Positions 1 through 8,503 of a DNA stretch of 64,000 nucleotides are shown in pieces. Location: positions 1,984,001 to 2,048,000 of the forward strand of contig OZ246008.1 of assembly GCA_965230525.1 (NCBI GenBank), given 5' to 3'. Both the position numbers and the translations under genes were made by a program. Positions within the stretch are counted from its first letter, which is position 1. Each line of letters starts with the position of its first letter. The notes below the pieces were generated by a model, which saw only the letters and a list, made by a program, of their open reading frames with translations, was not told the origin of the DNA and made no database searches. The stretch is from GCA-002733465 sp965230525 (GTDB lineage: Bacteria; Pseudomonadota; Gammaproteobacteria; Enterobacterales; Kangiellaceae).

Positions 1-1292
1 CAGCACCTCGAGGATATCAACAAATTGACGCGACGGGAAAACACCTAACTGCGGGTATTATTGACGAGCATTCTCATATCGCAATCAGCAAAGGCGTTAA
101 TGAAGGCAGTGATGCCATCACTTCAGAAGTTCGAATTGGCGATGTGGTTAATCCGAATGACATTAATATCTATCGTGCCCTTGCCGGTGGGACTACTATG
201 GCACAATTGCTGCACGGTTCAGCGAATCCAGTAGGCGGCCAAGCACAAGTCATCAAGCTACGATGGGGCAAAACTGCTGAGCAAATGAAGGAGAAAAGAG
301 CCCCTGGTTCAATCAAATTCGCTCTTGGAGAAAATGTAAAACAAAGTAACTGGGGTGATAAGTTTACCATTCGTTACCCGCAATCCAGAATGGGAGTTGA
401 AACCATTGTCAGAGATGCGTTTTTGAGAGCCAAGGATTATCAGGCATCGTGGGATAAGTATAAACGACTCTCGAGTAGCAAGAAAAAACTAACAGCGCCG
501 CCACGCAGAGATTATCGTTTGGATGCGCTGGTAGAAATACTTGAAAGTGAGCGATTTGTGCACTCTCATTCTTATGTTGCATCTGAAATCTTAAGCTTAA
601 TGAAGATAGCGGAAGACTTTGATTTTAACATTCAAACCTTCACGCATATTTTAGAAGGTTACAAAGTAGCCGATGAAATGGCTAAACATGGAGCCTCCGC
701 TTCAACCTTTTCAGATTGGTGGGCGTATAAGTTCGAAGTACTCGATGCCATCCCAATGAACACCTGCTTAATGATGGAGCGAGGTGTCAACGTTTCAGTT
801 AATTCTGACAGTGGTGATTTGATTCGTCGGTTAAATACTGAAGCCGCTAAGTCAGTTCAACATTGTGGAATGAGTCAAGAAGACGCGCTAAATATGGTCA
901 CTATTAACCCTGCAAAACAGCTGAAAGTTGATCAATTTACTGGCAGTCTAGCCGTTGGCAAGGATGCAGATTTTGTTATTTGGAGTGGCCATCCGTTATC
1001 AATCTATTCTAAAGTTGAACAAACTTGGGTCGATGGTGTGAACTATTTTGATCGCCAACGCGATCAAGCTGAGCGCAAGCGATTGGCAGCAGAAAAAAAT
1101 GAACTTATCCAAAAAGTTTTAGCAGAAACTGGTTCGGCTAAAAAATCGAAAAAGACAACAGCGTCGGCCAGTGATAAACCGTCAACATTCCACGACCAAG
1201 TTTATATACTAAGAGAGGAGGCTCAGTGGCACTGTGATGACAACTTTGATTTTTGGCACTGGAAAGCGAGTCACAAAGGAGGGAAATTATAA
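1..1292 (+). CDS. Amidohydrolase family protein (5' end outside window)
   Basis: The reading frame is open from base 3, so the start lies upstream. The visible 429 residues carry the hallmarks of a metal-dependent amidohydrolase of the imidazolonepropionase/dipeptidase type (COG1228-like): GIIDEHSHIA near the beginning (HxH metal ligands), a Lys in QVIKLRWG that could be the carbamylated bridging residue, HSHSY and THILEG for the two later His ligands, and NSDSGD for the catalytic Asp. The C-terminus ends in a Lys-rich, then Trp/His-rich tail. Its TAA overlaps the ATG of the next amidohydrolase by one base, so the two are almost certainly co-translated. The substrate cannot be told from sequence; a peptide or cyclic amide is typical of the family. 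Confidence 0.88.
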   Translation, partial: APRGYQQIDATGKHLTAGIIDEHSHIAISKGVNEGSDAITSEVRIGDVVNPNDINIYRALAGGTTMAQLLHGSANPVGGQAQVIKLRWGKTAEQMKEKRAPGSIKFALGENVKQSNWGDKFTIRYPQSRMGVETIVRDAFLRAKDYQASWDKYKRLSSSKKKLTAPPRRDYRLDALVEILESERFVHSHSYVASEILSLMKIAEDFDFNIQTFTHILEGYKVADEMAKHGASASTFSDWWAYKFEVLDAIPMNTCLMMERGVNVSVNSDSGDLIRRLNTEAAKSVQHCGMSQEDALNMVTINPAKQLKVDQFTGSLAVGKDADFVIWSGHPLSIYSKVEQTWVDGVNYFDRQRDQAERKRLAAEKNELIQKVLAETGSAKKSKKTTASASDKPSTFHDQVYILREEAQWHCDDNFDFWHWKASHKGGKL

Positions 1293-2581
1293 TGAAAGCA
1301 ATCCTCAAAACCGTTTTACTGGCCTGTGTTAGTTTATCTGCATCGGCCACCGATATTATTCCGGGCAAAAAGCAAGCCTCGCCCATTTTGTTAAAGGGCG
1401 GAACGCTGCATACCGTGACCGATGGGGTTAAAACTAATCACGATCTACTCATTGTGGACGGTAAAATTAGTCAGATTGGCCAAGGGCTTAGTACAGAGAG
1501 TAATACCCGAGTGATCGATGTAACCGGTAAACAAATTTATCCGGGGTTGATCGGGCTTTCGACTAATGTCGGTCTTGTCGAGATTGGTGCTGTGCGAGCG
1601 ACTCGCGATAATGTGGAAACTGGACGAGCGACACCCGAAGTAAAGGCGCATGTCGCCTACAATGCTGACTCGGAAATTATCCCTACTTTGCGCAGTCATG
1701 GCATTACTCACGTGCAAGTTGCTCCCGGGGGCAGTGGACTTAACGGTCAGTCCTCATTAATGCAATTAGATGCTTGGAATTGGCAAGATGCCATCACCAA
1801 AGCCAATACCGGCATGCATTTACGTTGGCCCTCGGTGGGAATTAATAAGTCTTGGTGGGAGCGACGACCTCCCGAAAAGCAAAAAGAAGCCAATCAAAAA
1901 GCGGCCAAACAACTGTTCGAAACCTTCGAGCAAATTAAGGCTTATGCCAAAGCTCGCGGAGGTAACTCTTCTCAGGCTATTGATGTTCGCTGGGAAGCGA
2001 TGTTACCCGTGTTAGAAGGTAAAATGCCATTGTTTGTGCACGCCAATGACTATCGCCAAATTGAACAAGCCGTGTTCTTCGCTGACAAGGAAAAGCTTAA
2101 GATTGTAATTGTTGGTGGGCGCGATGCTGACAAAGCTGCAAATTTGTTGAGTTCAAGAAATATTCCCGTGGTCTATACTTCCCCATGGGGACGTACCTGG
2201 CGCAGCGATGAAGCGATGGATCGAGCTTACGCAACACCTGCCAGACTTGAAGCGCTTGGTATCAACTATTCTCTCGCGGTTGAAGGAAATTGGACCGTGA
2301 GAAACTTGGCGTTTGCTGCGGGACAATCAATGGCCTACGGAGCGACAGAGCAAGCCGCACTTAGATCTATCACTCTGGAGCCTGCGAAAACACTGGGTTT
2401 AGACGCAATGATGGGCTCGATTAGTGTCGGCAAGCAAGCCAATCTAGTGGTTAGTGGAGGGGATCTCTTTGATCATTTAACTCACCAAGTCGAATTGTTA
2501 TTGATTGATGGGCGAGAAGTCGATCTCGATAATCGCCACAAGCGACTTTACCGAAAATATTCAAAAAAGCCGAAGCGTTAA
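1292..2581 (+). CDS. Exported amidohydrolase-like protein lacking the HxH motif
   Basis: 429 residues. The ATG at 1292 is preferred over an upstream in-frame ATG at 1253 because AAAGGAGGG sits just before it and a signal peptide begins there (MKAILKTVLLACVSLSASA). The protein follows the amidohydrolase fold: a beta-sandwich start (LLIVDGKISQIG), GLIGLSTNVGLVEIGAVRATRD where GxxDxHxH would be, VHANDYRQ, VIVGGRDADK, and a C-terminal SISVGKQANLVVSGGDLFD. The HxH pair is replaced by STN, the later His and Asp ligands are not evident, and only VHAND keeps a His. It is probably a non-canonical or inactive partner of the upstream enzyme; paired amidohydrolase genes of this kind occur in marine gammaproteobacteria. 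Confidence 0.85.
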   Translation: MKAILKTVLLACVSLSASATDIIPGKKQASPILLKGGTLHTVTDGVKTNHDLLIVDGKISQIGQGLSTESNTRVIDVTGKQIYPGLIGLSTNVGLVEIGAVRATRDNVETGRATPEVKAHVAYNADSEIIPTLRSHGITHVQVAPGGSGLNGQSSLMQLDAWNWQDAITKANTGMHLRWPSVGINKSWWERRPPEKQKEANQKAAKQLFETFEQIKAYAKARGGNSSQAIDVRWEAMLPVLEGKMPLFVHANDYRQIEQAVFFADKEKLKIVIVGGRDADKAANLLSSRNIPVVYTSPWGRTWRSDEAMDRAYATPARLEALGINYSLAVEGNWTVRNLAFAAGQSMAYGATEQAALRSITLEPAKTLGLDAMMGSISVGKQANLVVSGGDLFDHLTHQVELLLIDGREVDLDNRHKRLYRKYSKKPKR

Positions 2582-2601
2582 GTTTGTGAAATGAGAAGTT
2601 G

Positions 2602-2636
2602 AAGCCCTGATATTTCAACGATCAGGGCTTTTTTTT
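2602..2636 (+). terminator. Rho-independent terminator after the amidohydrolase pair
   Basis: Perfect 9-bp stem AAGCCCTGA / TCAGGGCTT with an 11-base loop, followed by a run of T. Confidence 0.88.
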
Positions 2637-2887
2637 AGCTCTAATATTAGTCGGCTGGTTACTAGCACTAAGTGAATTCGCAGCCCGATATCCAACCTTT
2701 CTAATCAATCCAACCTCTGCAAAGTTAACCTACGCGGTATTTCAATTTATTAGGGCTTATCTTAGCGATGGATGAGACTGGTAAGTGTGGTTTTCACGCT
2801 GATTGCTTCTAATTTTTTCATTGAAAGTCAGAGGTTACACCTGGTGTGGTGATGTTAAATTGTTGATATAAAAGTAATATTTAGCAA

Positions 2888-2900
2888 TTGGTAATACCAA
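2888..2900. promoter_or_regulatory. GntR-type operator TTGGTAATACCAA (distal copy)
   Basis: Exact palindrome around a central A. The TTGGTnnnACCAA form matches the operator shape known for FadR-subfamily GntR regulators (FadR, PdhR, LldR). Assignment to the GntR protein at 20325-21065 is inferred from repeated copies near the alginate genes. Confidence 0.72.
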
Positions 2901-2997
2901 AATGTGTTTTGATAATGTGTTTTGTCTTATTTAAAGGTTGACCAATTGTTTTGTGTGTGAAATAGTGGTCCATGGATGGTGCGTTGTACGGGGTTTA

Positions 2998-3010
2998 TTG
3001 GTAATACCAA
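2998..3010. promoter_or_regulatory. GntR-type operator TTGGTAATACCAA (proximal copy)
   Basis: Second exact copy, extended by one base on each side (ATTGGTAATACCAAT), about 100 bases before the receptor start codon. The distance suits a repressor site overlapping or just downstream of a promoter. Confidence 0.75.
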
Positions 3011-3107
3011 TTGGTTTGCGTGATTTTTGAGCAAGTGATGTTTCCGTGTACTTATTTTATAGATGCTTATAAATAATAATTTTAGAACTGCATTAGGGGG
3101 AAATAAA

Positions 3108-6014
3108 ATGCGATTTAAACGTTCAGCAATAGCAATGGCAGTGCTTTCAGCAACAGCCTTAACTATGCCGGTTTACGCCGAAGAGCTCGATACAGAAAAT
3201 GAAGCAGAAGAAGAAAATATAGTTCAGGTCGTTGGAATTCGTAGCTCGCTTTCGAATGCTCTCGCGGAAAAGAGAGATGCAAATAGCGTTATTGAAGTCA
3301 TTGAAGCAATTGATATTGGAAAGTTACCAGATCAGAATTTGGCGGAAGTACTTGAGAACGTTACCGGGGTACAGATCACAAGGACTGCAGGGGTAGGCAC
3401 AGGGGTTCAAATTCGAGGTTCGAGTTCTAATCGCGTAGAAATTAATGGCGTCTCAACTGTTGGCGCCGGCTCGGGTCGTAATGGGATCAGTTTTGAAGAT
3501 ATTAATGCTTCTATTATTTCCAGTGTTGAAGTTATCAAAGCACCCGAGGCGAAAACCATTGAAGGTTCCGTTGGTGGAACAGTCAACTTGCGAACTATTC
3601 GTCCACTTAATCTTTCTGAGCCCCTCGGTAATGTCCGTTTGCAATATGAAGATAGTAGTTTAAGTACCGAAAGTGCGAAACCGCGTTTTTCTGGAGCATG
3701 GGGTGATAATTGGGAAACCGATGCTGGTAAGTTCGGCTTTGTAATAAGTGGAAGTTATACCGAACAAGAAGCCGTTTCGTTCCGACCTCGAGCAGACCGA
3801 GATAATCTTGTCGATAACAATGGTCAACAATGGCAAGGCATTCAATTCTTAGTGCAAGAACAAGAAAATGATGATTATGAAACGATTAATATTGCTGCAA
3901 CACTTGAGTGGGCTCCAAATGATAATACTAAGTTCCACTTTGATGCGCTTATAAATGAACAAGAGCGTAGTCGAGATCAGTATAGACTGCAGGCTTCTGG
4001 GGTAAGTACATTACGAAATATCAGTATCCCAACTGCGTTTGAGACGGTCACTTATGGATATGGCATTGGCGATTATCAAGCGGCACTTACTGGCTTTTTG
4101 GAACCAGATTTAGCAAACGATGATGATGACCCTAATTTGCGTTTTACTAGTGAAACAGGTGCACGTGTTACTGATACTGAAGTGTTTGTTTTAGGTGGAG
4201 AATGGCAAGGTGATAACTTATTTGTCAGCGCTGGGTTGTCTTTTTCTAGTTCTGATACCGTTAATCCGACACTAAATACAACACTTAACTTTATCAATCC
4301 TAACTGTCCGTTGGATGGCACCAGTAATGATAACTGTGTTCCTTTTAGGTATGACTTATCTGGCGGTTCCTTAGCATTTGGAATCAATTTTGATTCGCCT
4401 TTTGCCCCTTCCGTTGCAGACCTAACCAATCCAAATAACGTTGTATTAGATCAAGTTCAAGTCGGTCGTGATACCACTGAAAATTCTGAAAATGCCTTCC
4501 GTCTTGATTCGACTTACTCTTTTGATGATAGCTTAGTGACTTCGGTAGATTTTGGACTTAGAGTTAATAAATCCACTCACGAATACCAAGATATCGGTGA
4601 CAACATTGGTGGATTTAGCCAGATGGCTGATAGTCCAAATGGTGCACTGTTTTCGGAACTATTGGTGAACGGCCCAACTAATTATAATCAGGGAGATGGC
4701 AGAAGCTTGTATATAAGAAACTTCCTCTTAATCAATCCTGATCTTGCGTTTTCTAACCCTCAGTATGTCATTGATACGCTTCAGGCTGCGGTGATTGCGC
4801 ATGATCCTAATAGTCCCGATATTCTAAATGTACAATCTAGAGACTCTGCTTTCCGTGACATAAGTGAGGAGACAACTGCACTTTATGCTCAAGCTAATTT
4901 TGAGTATGGTGATTTTTTAAGAGGTAATTTTGGATTACGCTATATTGAAACCGATATCGACTCAACCGGGTTTGATCCAATTACTGGAGACTTGTTTACC
5001 GAAAGCGGAAGTTACGATTTCTTATTACCTCGCCTAAACCTAGTTTTAACACCTCATGATGAAGTGGTTGTTCGATTAGGTTATGGTACTGATATAAGAC
5101 GTCCTGACTTTGACCAACTTAAAACTGGTTATACGTTAGATACCAGTGAAAATGCAGCGGTCGCATTAGGTAACCCAGGTCTAGAGCCAGAGGAAGTTGA
5201 TTCTTTTGATTTAGGTGTTGAATGGTATTTCGCGGAAGCTGCTGTAGTAAGTCTTGGTTATTTCAAGAAAGACCGAACCAATATTTTCGGTTCTGACTTT
5301 GAAGGTGCGTTGCTTATTCCTAACAATACTCCTTTTGGATTTGAACGAGAAACAGATCCTTCATGTCCAGGTGGCGGTTTTTATAATCCAGAAGTTATCC
5401 CAAATGTTTTAGGTGATCCAAATACAACTGGTCTTTGTGTTGACCAAAGTACTCCTGGTAATGACCCTGAAACGACTACTCAAAAAGGTTTTGAGTTTGC
5501 CATCCAGTATGACTTGTCTAGCTTTGAAGATAAATTAGGTTGGGCATCAGGTTTTGGTGCTGTTGCAAACTATACCAAACAAGACTTCTCTGGTGGTTCT
5601 GTGATTGATACTACTTCTGGCCGTGGTCTAGCTGTTCTTGGCGATGTTAGCATCCCACGTGGTTTGCTGGACTTCTCGGAAAAGGCCTATAACTTCACTG
5701 TGTATTATGAGAAGTTTGGTTTGTCAGCTCGTATGCGTTATACATGGCGTGATGCATTCCGTACTCAGGATTATGCAGGCGGTGCAAACAGTAGTGGTAG
5801 CAGTACTCTAAGTTTCCCTGTAGTAACCGCAGCTAGAGGCCAACTTAATGCGAGTGTTAGCTACGACGTTACTGAACAACTGAATGTCGGGCTTGATGTG
5901 GTTAACTTAACTGAAGAGCGTATCGAACAGTACTGTGTGTCCGATGGAGCGCTTTTATGTTTTGTCGGTCTGCCGGATCGTCGGATCTCGCTTGGTGCTA
6001 GCTATCGGTTCTAG
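3108..6014 (+). CDS. TonB-dependent outer-membrane receptor, alginate locus
   Basis: 968 residues. The ATG at 3108 is chosen over one at 3063 because AGGGGG lies 8 bases upstream and a signal peptide begins there (MRFKRSAIAMAVLSATALTMPVYA). A plug domain follows (IGKLPDQNLAEVLENVTGVQ, VQIRGSSSNRVEINGV, ISSVEVIKAPEAKTIEGSVG), then a long beta-barrel of acidic loops and alternating strands ending in the aromatic GASYRF typical of outer-membrane barrels. The layout resembles the TIGR01782 group of receptors that import carbohydrates. Two GntR-type operators precede it and a strong terminator follows, so it forms its own transcription unit. Alginate oligosaccharide uptake is inferred from the locus, not from the protein itself. 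Confidence 0.9.
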   Translation: MRFKRSAIAMAVLSATALTMPVYAEELDTENEAEEENIVQVVGIRSSLSNALAEKRDANSVIEVIEAIDIGKLPDQNLAEVLENVTGVQITRTAGVGTGVQIRGSSSNRVEINGVSTVGAGSGRNGISFEDINASIISSVEVIKAPEAKTIEGSVGGTVNLRTIRPLNLSEPLGNVRLQYEDSSLSTESAKPRFSGAWGDNWETDAGKFGFVISGSYTEQEAVSFRPRADRDNLVDNNGQQWQGIQFLVQEQENDDYETINIAATLEWAPNDNTKFHFDALINEQERSRDQYRLQASGVSTLRNISIPTAFETVTYGYGIGDYQAALTGFLEPDLANDDDDPNLRFTSETGARVTDTEVFVLGGEWQGDNLFVSAGLSFSSSDTVNPTLNTTLNFINPNCPLDGTSNDNCVPFRYDLSGGSLAFGINFDSPFAPSVADLTNPNNVVLDQVQVGRDTTENSENAFRLDSTYSFDDSLVTSVDFGLRVNKSTHEYQDIGDNIGGFSQMADSPNGALFSELLVNGPTNYNQGDGRSLYIRNFLLINPDLAFSNPQYVIDTLQAAVIAHDPNSPDILNVQSRDSAFRDISEETTALYAQANFEYGDFLRGNFGLRYIETDIDSTGFDPITGDLFTESGSYDFLLPRLNLVLTPHDEVVVRLGYGTDIRRPDFDQLKTGYTLDTSENAAVALGNPGLEPEEVDSFDLGVEWYFAEAAVVSLGYFKKDRTNIFGSDFEGALLIPNNTPFGFERETDPSCPGGGFYNPEVIPNVLGDPNTTGLCVDQSTPGNDPETTTQKGFEFAIQYDLSSFEDKLGWASGFGAVANYTKQDFSGGSVIDTTSGRGLAVLGDVSIPRGLLDFSEKAYNFTVYYEKFGLSARMRYTWRDAFRTQDYAGGANSSGSSTLSFPVVTAARGQLNASVSYDVTEQLNVGLDVVNLTEERIEQYCVSDGALLCFVGLPDRRISLGASYRF

Positions 6015-6061
6015 ATTGTTAGTTTAACCAACAAGCTTTATTTGAAAGCTTAGAAGTAAAG

Positions 6062-6089
6062 AAAAGCAAGCCTATTGGCTTGCTTTTTT
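6062..6089 (+). terminator. Rho-independent terminator after the first receptor
   Basis: 11-bp stem AAAAGCAAGCC / GGCTTGCTTTT, 4-base loop TATT, ending in a T run. Being A/T-flanked on both sides it could act on both strands. Confidence 0.88.
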
Positions 6090-6162
6090 ATTTGGAATAT
6101 CTTGTTGGAATACTGCGATAGGGTTTTAAAGAATAGTAAGGTATGCCTTCTGGGTAGCGTAA

Positions 6163-6211
6163 GTTTAACGCCTTATTCATCTGATTTGATGACCCTATGA
6201 TTGGCTAAGCT
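6163..6211 (-). repeat. attC-like site C (after the 6214-6732 gene)
   Basis: Read on the minus strand it starts with AGCTTAGCC three bases after the gene's stop and ends with GGCGTTAAAC, matching the GTTRRRY right end of integron attC sites. A TCATC/GATGA stem sits in the middle. The left end deviates from RYYYAAC. It is called because two neighbouring genes are followed by similar elements. Confidence 0.42.
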
Positions 6212-6213
6212 TA

Positions 6214-6732
6214 TTAAAGATTAAGTTCATACAAGCATTTCGGTGGTTTCATGGTTTTATTTTTTTGATTTCTCGGGGCCCAACTTTTAAAAAAGGAAAA
6301 TGTAGTTGATGAGTTGTCACCAACAAACCAATCTCCATTTTTTCGAACATAGACAGTTTCATATATATTGCTATCTTCAGAAGACTCAAAATAAGTTCTT
6401 TCTAGTAGAACGGCTGTAGATTGAACAAAAAAACCACAAACTAACTCTTTTTCGTAGGTGGTAAAACTATACCTAAGATCTTTAGAAATCACTGCATCTA
6501 ACTGCTTTTCAAACTTTAAAATCATAGATATTCTAAGTTCTTTATCAAGTGGTGATAGCATAGGCATATATTGTAATAGTACTTCTGGTTTTCCATCTAA
6601 AACCGATTCTACAATATCACTCCTTAGTTCTTTGTATTCTTCTAAAATTTCCTCAGGCACAGTGAAGTCCGTATCAGCCTTTGCCACCGAGAAAACAAAC
6701 ATATTGAAGATTAAAAGTGGAACTAATTTCAT
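6214..6732 (-). CDS. Exported protein of unknown function, putative integron cassette gene
   Basis: 172 residues with a short signal peptide (MKLVPLLIFNMFVFSVAKA). The mature part has an amphipathic helical N-terminal half (EEILEEYKELRSDIVESVL) and a beta-rich C-terminal half (YETVYVRKNGDWFVGDNS); it contains two Cys, at CGFF and in the C-terminal KCLYELNL. No family was recognised. It lies antisense to the surrounding alginate genes, has only a weak ribosome binding site, and is preceded and followed by attC-like elements, which together suggest a mobile cassette. A promoter is not evident within the short spacer, as is usual for cassette genes. Confidence 0.65.
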   Translation of the reverse strand: MKLVPLLIFNMFVFSVAKADTDFTVPEEILEEYKELRSDIVESVLDGKPEVLLQYMPMLSPLDKELRISMILKFEKQLDAVISKDLRYSFTTYEKELVCGFFVQSTAVLLERTYFESSEDSNIYETVYVRKNGDWFVGDNSSTTFSFFKSWAPRNQKNKTMKPPKCLYELNL

Positions 6733-6741
6733 ATTCTGTAT

Positions 6742-6774
6742 ACCTAACGGCCCCTCTGGCTGGCTTTGTTAGCT
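6742..6774 (-). repeat. attC-like site B (after the 6769-7203 gene)
   Basis: Minus strand: AGCTAAC, where TAA is the stop of the upstream gene, then a short GCC/GGC arm pair, then CCGTTAGGT. GTTAGGT fits GTTRRRY exactly. At 33 bases it is shorter than usual attC sites, so it may be degenerate or a truncated form. Confidence 0.45.
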
Positions 6775-7203
6775 TTTGGCTTCAACATTTGGAAACATCT
6801 CATCTATTACTGCTGAGTCTCCCCGGCTACCAACCTGTTTGAACCATTGAGATTGATCTAAAATGATTTTTCCGCCCTCAAATGGAACTGATAGCCTGTT
6901 GCCAAAAAATTGCTCTCTAAAGTCTAGGCGGAAATTTCCAGTGATTTCCTCATTCACTTTCAAATCTTCAAACTCTGCATTTCTCTTTCCGGTAAATACA
7001 GATATTTTCGTAAGACACAGGCTACCATTTGTATTCAGTTGATAAGTGCCGATATACCCACGCCAGAGCGAACTAATAAATGCCTTTTCAGGCTTCTCTA
7101 TCTCCGTTTTAATTTCGTAGCCATGAATATGGAACAAGCGTAAATCACCTATTTCAAATTCAGGGTGATTATTAATGAATTCATCTGATCTTTGGGCGGT
7201 CAC
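6769..7203 (-). CDS. Hypothetical protein, putative integron cassette gene
   Basis: 144 residues starting at a GTG preceded by GAGG six bases upstream. There is no signal peptide or membrane segment. The sequence is predicted beta-rich (GDLRLFHIHGYEIKTEIE, YIGTYQLNTNGSLCLTKISV, GKIILDQSQWFKQVG), which suits a small soluble cytosolic protein. No family was recognised. Its stop codon is embedded in the attC-like element B and the longer element A lies just upstream, the spacing expected of an integron gene cassette. Confidence 0.65.
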   Translation of the reverse strand: MTAQRSDEFINNHPEFEIGDLRLFHIHGYEIKTEIEKPEKAFISSLWRGYIGTYQLNTNGSLCLTKISVFTGKRNAEFEDLKVNEEITGNFRLDFREQFFGNRLSVPFEGGKIILDQSQWFKQVGSRGDSAVIDEMFPNVEAKS

Positions 7204-7218
7204 ATTATTCCTCGATAA

Positions 7219-7275
7219 AGCTAACGCAAAGTTGAGACGCGCGTTTTTCGCGTCGATTCAAATGTTTGGTTAAGG
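7219..7275 (-). repeat. attC-like site A (after the 7282-7581 gene)
   Basis: Minus strand: CCTTAAC at the left and GCGTTAGCT at the right, 57 bases in all. The two arms pair imperfectly along their length (CAAACATTTGA with TCAACTTTG) and end in a GACGCG / CGCGTC stem with a short A-rich loop. This is the organisation of integron attC sites: conserved outer TAAC/GTTA boxes, inner boxes and an extrahelical mismatch. It begins six bases after the stop of the upstream gene. Confidence 0.65.
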
Positions 7276-7281
7276 TGCATA

Positions 7282-7581
7282 TTATCCGCCTGCATAATTG
7301 ATAAAGTGTCGTACAAACGATATTACTATAAGTGCGATTCCACCAAGCAAGATCACTGTTGGAACACCTAGCATAATTCGAATTGATCTTGAACGATTCT
7401 TGAAAAAACTTGAGCTAAGCGTAATATCCCCGAGCCACTCAAGAAATATCCAAGCGGGGATACCTAGCATCAACAAAGCAACCCAAGCTAAGATCGAACG
7501 TGGAATTTCTGGGTAAAAATGGATCACGAGAAAAATAACAACAAACCCAATAAAACCACAACAGCCTATTATCTTACGCAT
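7282..7581 (-). CDS. Small membrane protein, putative integron cassette gene
   Basis: 99 residues from the ATG at 7581, which has AGGGAGAGC immediately upstream; the longer frame from 7656 lacks such a signal. Three hydrophobic segments are visible: IIGCCGFIGFVVIFLVIHF, ILAWVALLMLGIPAWIFL and IMLGVPTVILLGGIALIVIS, with a basic FFKNRSRSIR loop between the last two. No family was recognised. It is on the same strand as the two downstream small genes and is followed directly by the best attC-like element, so it is likely the first visible cassette of the group. Confidence 0.6.
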   Translation of the reverse strand: MRKIIGCCGFIGFVVIFLVIHFYPEIPRSILAWVALLMLGIPAWIFLEWLGDITLSSSFFKNRSRSIRIMLGVPTVILLGGIALIVISFVRHFINYAGG

Positions 7582-8288
7582 GCTCTCCCTTTGCACTTTA
7601 ACATCATGTTTAACGGATATTAATATCCGATTATTCATTTTCAATGATAGTAGCATATTTCTTTCTATCCGTTAGCCCTCTAGACTTAGGGCGAATTTCA
7701 ATGTCTTTCTTGACAGCAAAATGACGGACCAAATTTCCATAAAATACTGTTGAACAATGATTGTCCGGTTATTTCTTCTTTAAAAATAACCACCTACAAG
7801 GAAAAATAAGAATGATTAAAATAAGTACGGACGGCAATAATCGCTTCAAGCGCACAACTAGCAGCTATGTATCGTGTTTATGACCAATCGAGTTGATGTA
7901 TAGGCCGCGTCAGTTACTTGTGCTGTTACCGGAGTATAGCGACCAGTATTCTTGATCCTGTTATCACTGATTTAATTTTCGATTAAACCGGTCGACCAAT
8001 TATGAAAAATCACCTACTCACAAGTTAATTTCCTCATATTAATTAGTAGCTTATCAGGGGGGTTGGTTAGGCTTTACCCGAGAAAGAGTGTTATTTCTGA
8101 ACACCTGTTTTTATGGGCGATAGGATAAAGCAACATCAGTGTTTTCGTTGCTTTACCGCGTAACACCTTGAAATTACTCCATATACCTTGAATTAGAACC
8201 TCCCTAAATAATTATTTTGTGGTGCTTCAGCTGCCCTTAAGATGTTGGTAAATACTTGATTCATACGGGGTATTTAGGGTTGCAAGTA

Positions 8289-8301
8289 TTGGTAATACCA
8301 A
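8289..8301. promoter_or_regulatory. GntR-type operator TTGGTAATACCAA before the lipoprotein operon
   Basis: Exact third copy, with flanking symmetry extended to TATTGGTAATACCAATA (8287-8303). It lies about 40 bases upstream of a TTGACA box. Confidence 0.75.
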
Positions 8302-8340
8302 TATCTGTGTATTTTGCTGTATTTATTGTTATGCCAAAGC

Positions 8341-8369
8341 TTGACAATTGGTTAGTTAAATAAGACTAT
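8341..8369 (+). promoter_or_regulatory. Probable sigma-70 promoter for the lipoprotein-receptor operon
   Basis: TTGACA at 8341-8346, 17-base spacer, GACTAT at 8364-8369. The -35 is a consensus match; the -10 is moderate. The same TTGACA plus operator arrangement recurs before the DEHU reductase and PL6 genes. Confidence 0.5.
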
Positions 8370-8503
8370 CTATGCTCGCGATATCACATAAGCACTAAAT
8401 GATTGGTACTGACAGCTTGTCGGAGAGTTTCCAAATAGGAAAGCATCTACCTAAAACTAAAGCTGATATTAAAACAATAAATTCGATGGGGGATCTCAGA
8501 GTA

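Larger units (their letters stand above)
2582..3107. other. Intergenic region upstream of the first TonB receptor
   Basis: About 525 bases without a credible gene. It holds a terminator at its left end and two copies of the TTGGTAATACCAA palindrome 110 bases apart (2888 and 2998). A poor -35-like TTGACC at 2938 with AATAGT 17 bases later lies between the two operators, so a regulator bound at both could loop across it. Nothing else is recognised. Confidence 0.6.
7582..8503. other. Long intergenic region upstream of the repeat lipoprotein
   Basis: About 920 bases without a convincing gene. The left part contains a small inverted repeat next to CCGTTAGCCC (7669-7692), possibly remains of another cassette boundary. 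No integrase gene is visible. The right part holds a GntR-type operator (8289-8301) and a promoter-like TTGACA (8341). Confidence 0.5.

Noticed and set aside
7669..7692. Fourth attC-like boundary before the 7282-7581 gene (CCGTTAGCCC next to a GCCCT/AGGGC inverted repeat)
   Set aside because: The outer boxes are in the wrong relation for a complete attC on the minus strand, so it is only noted as a possible remnant.
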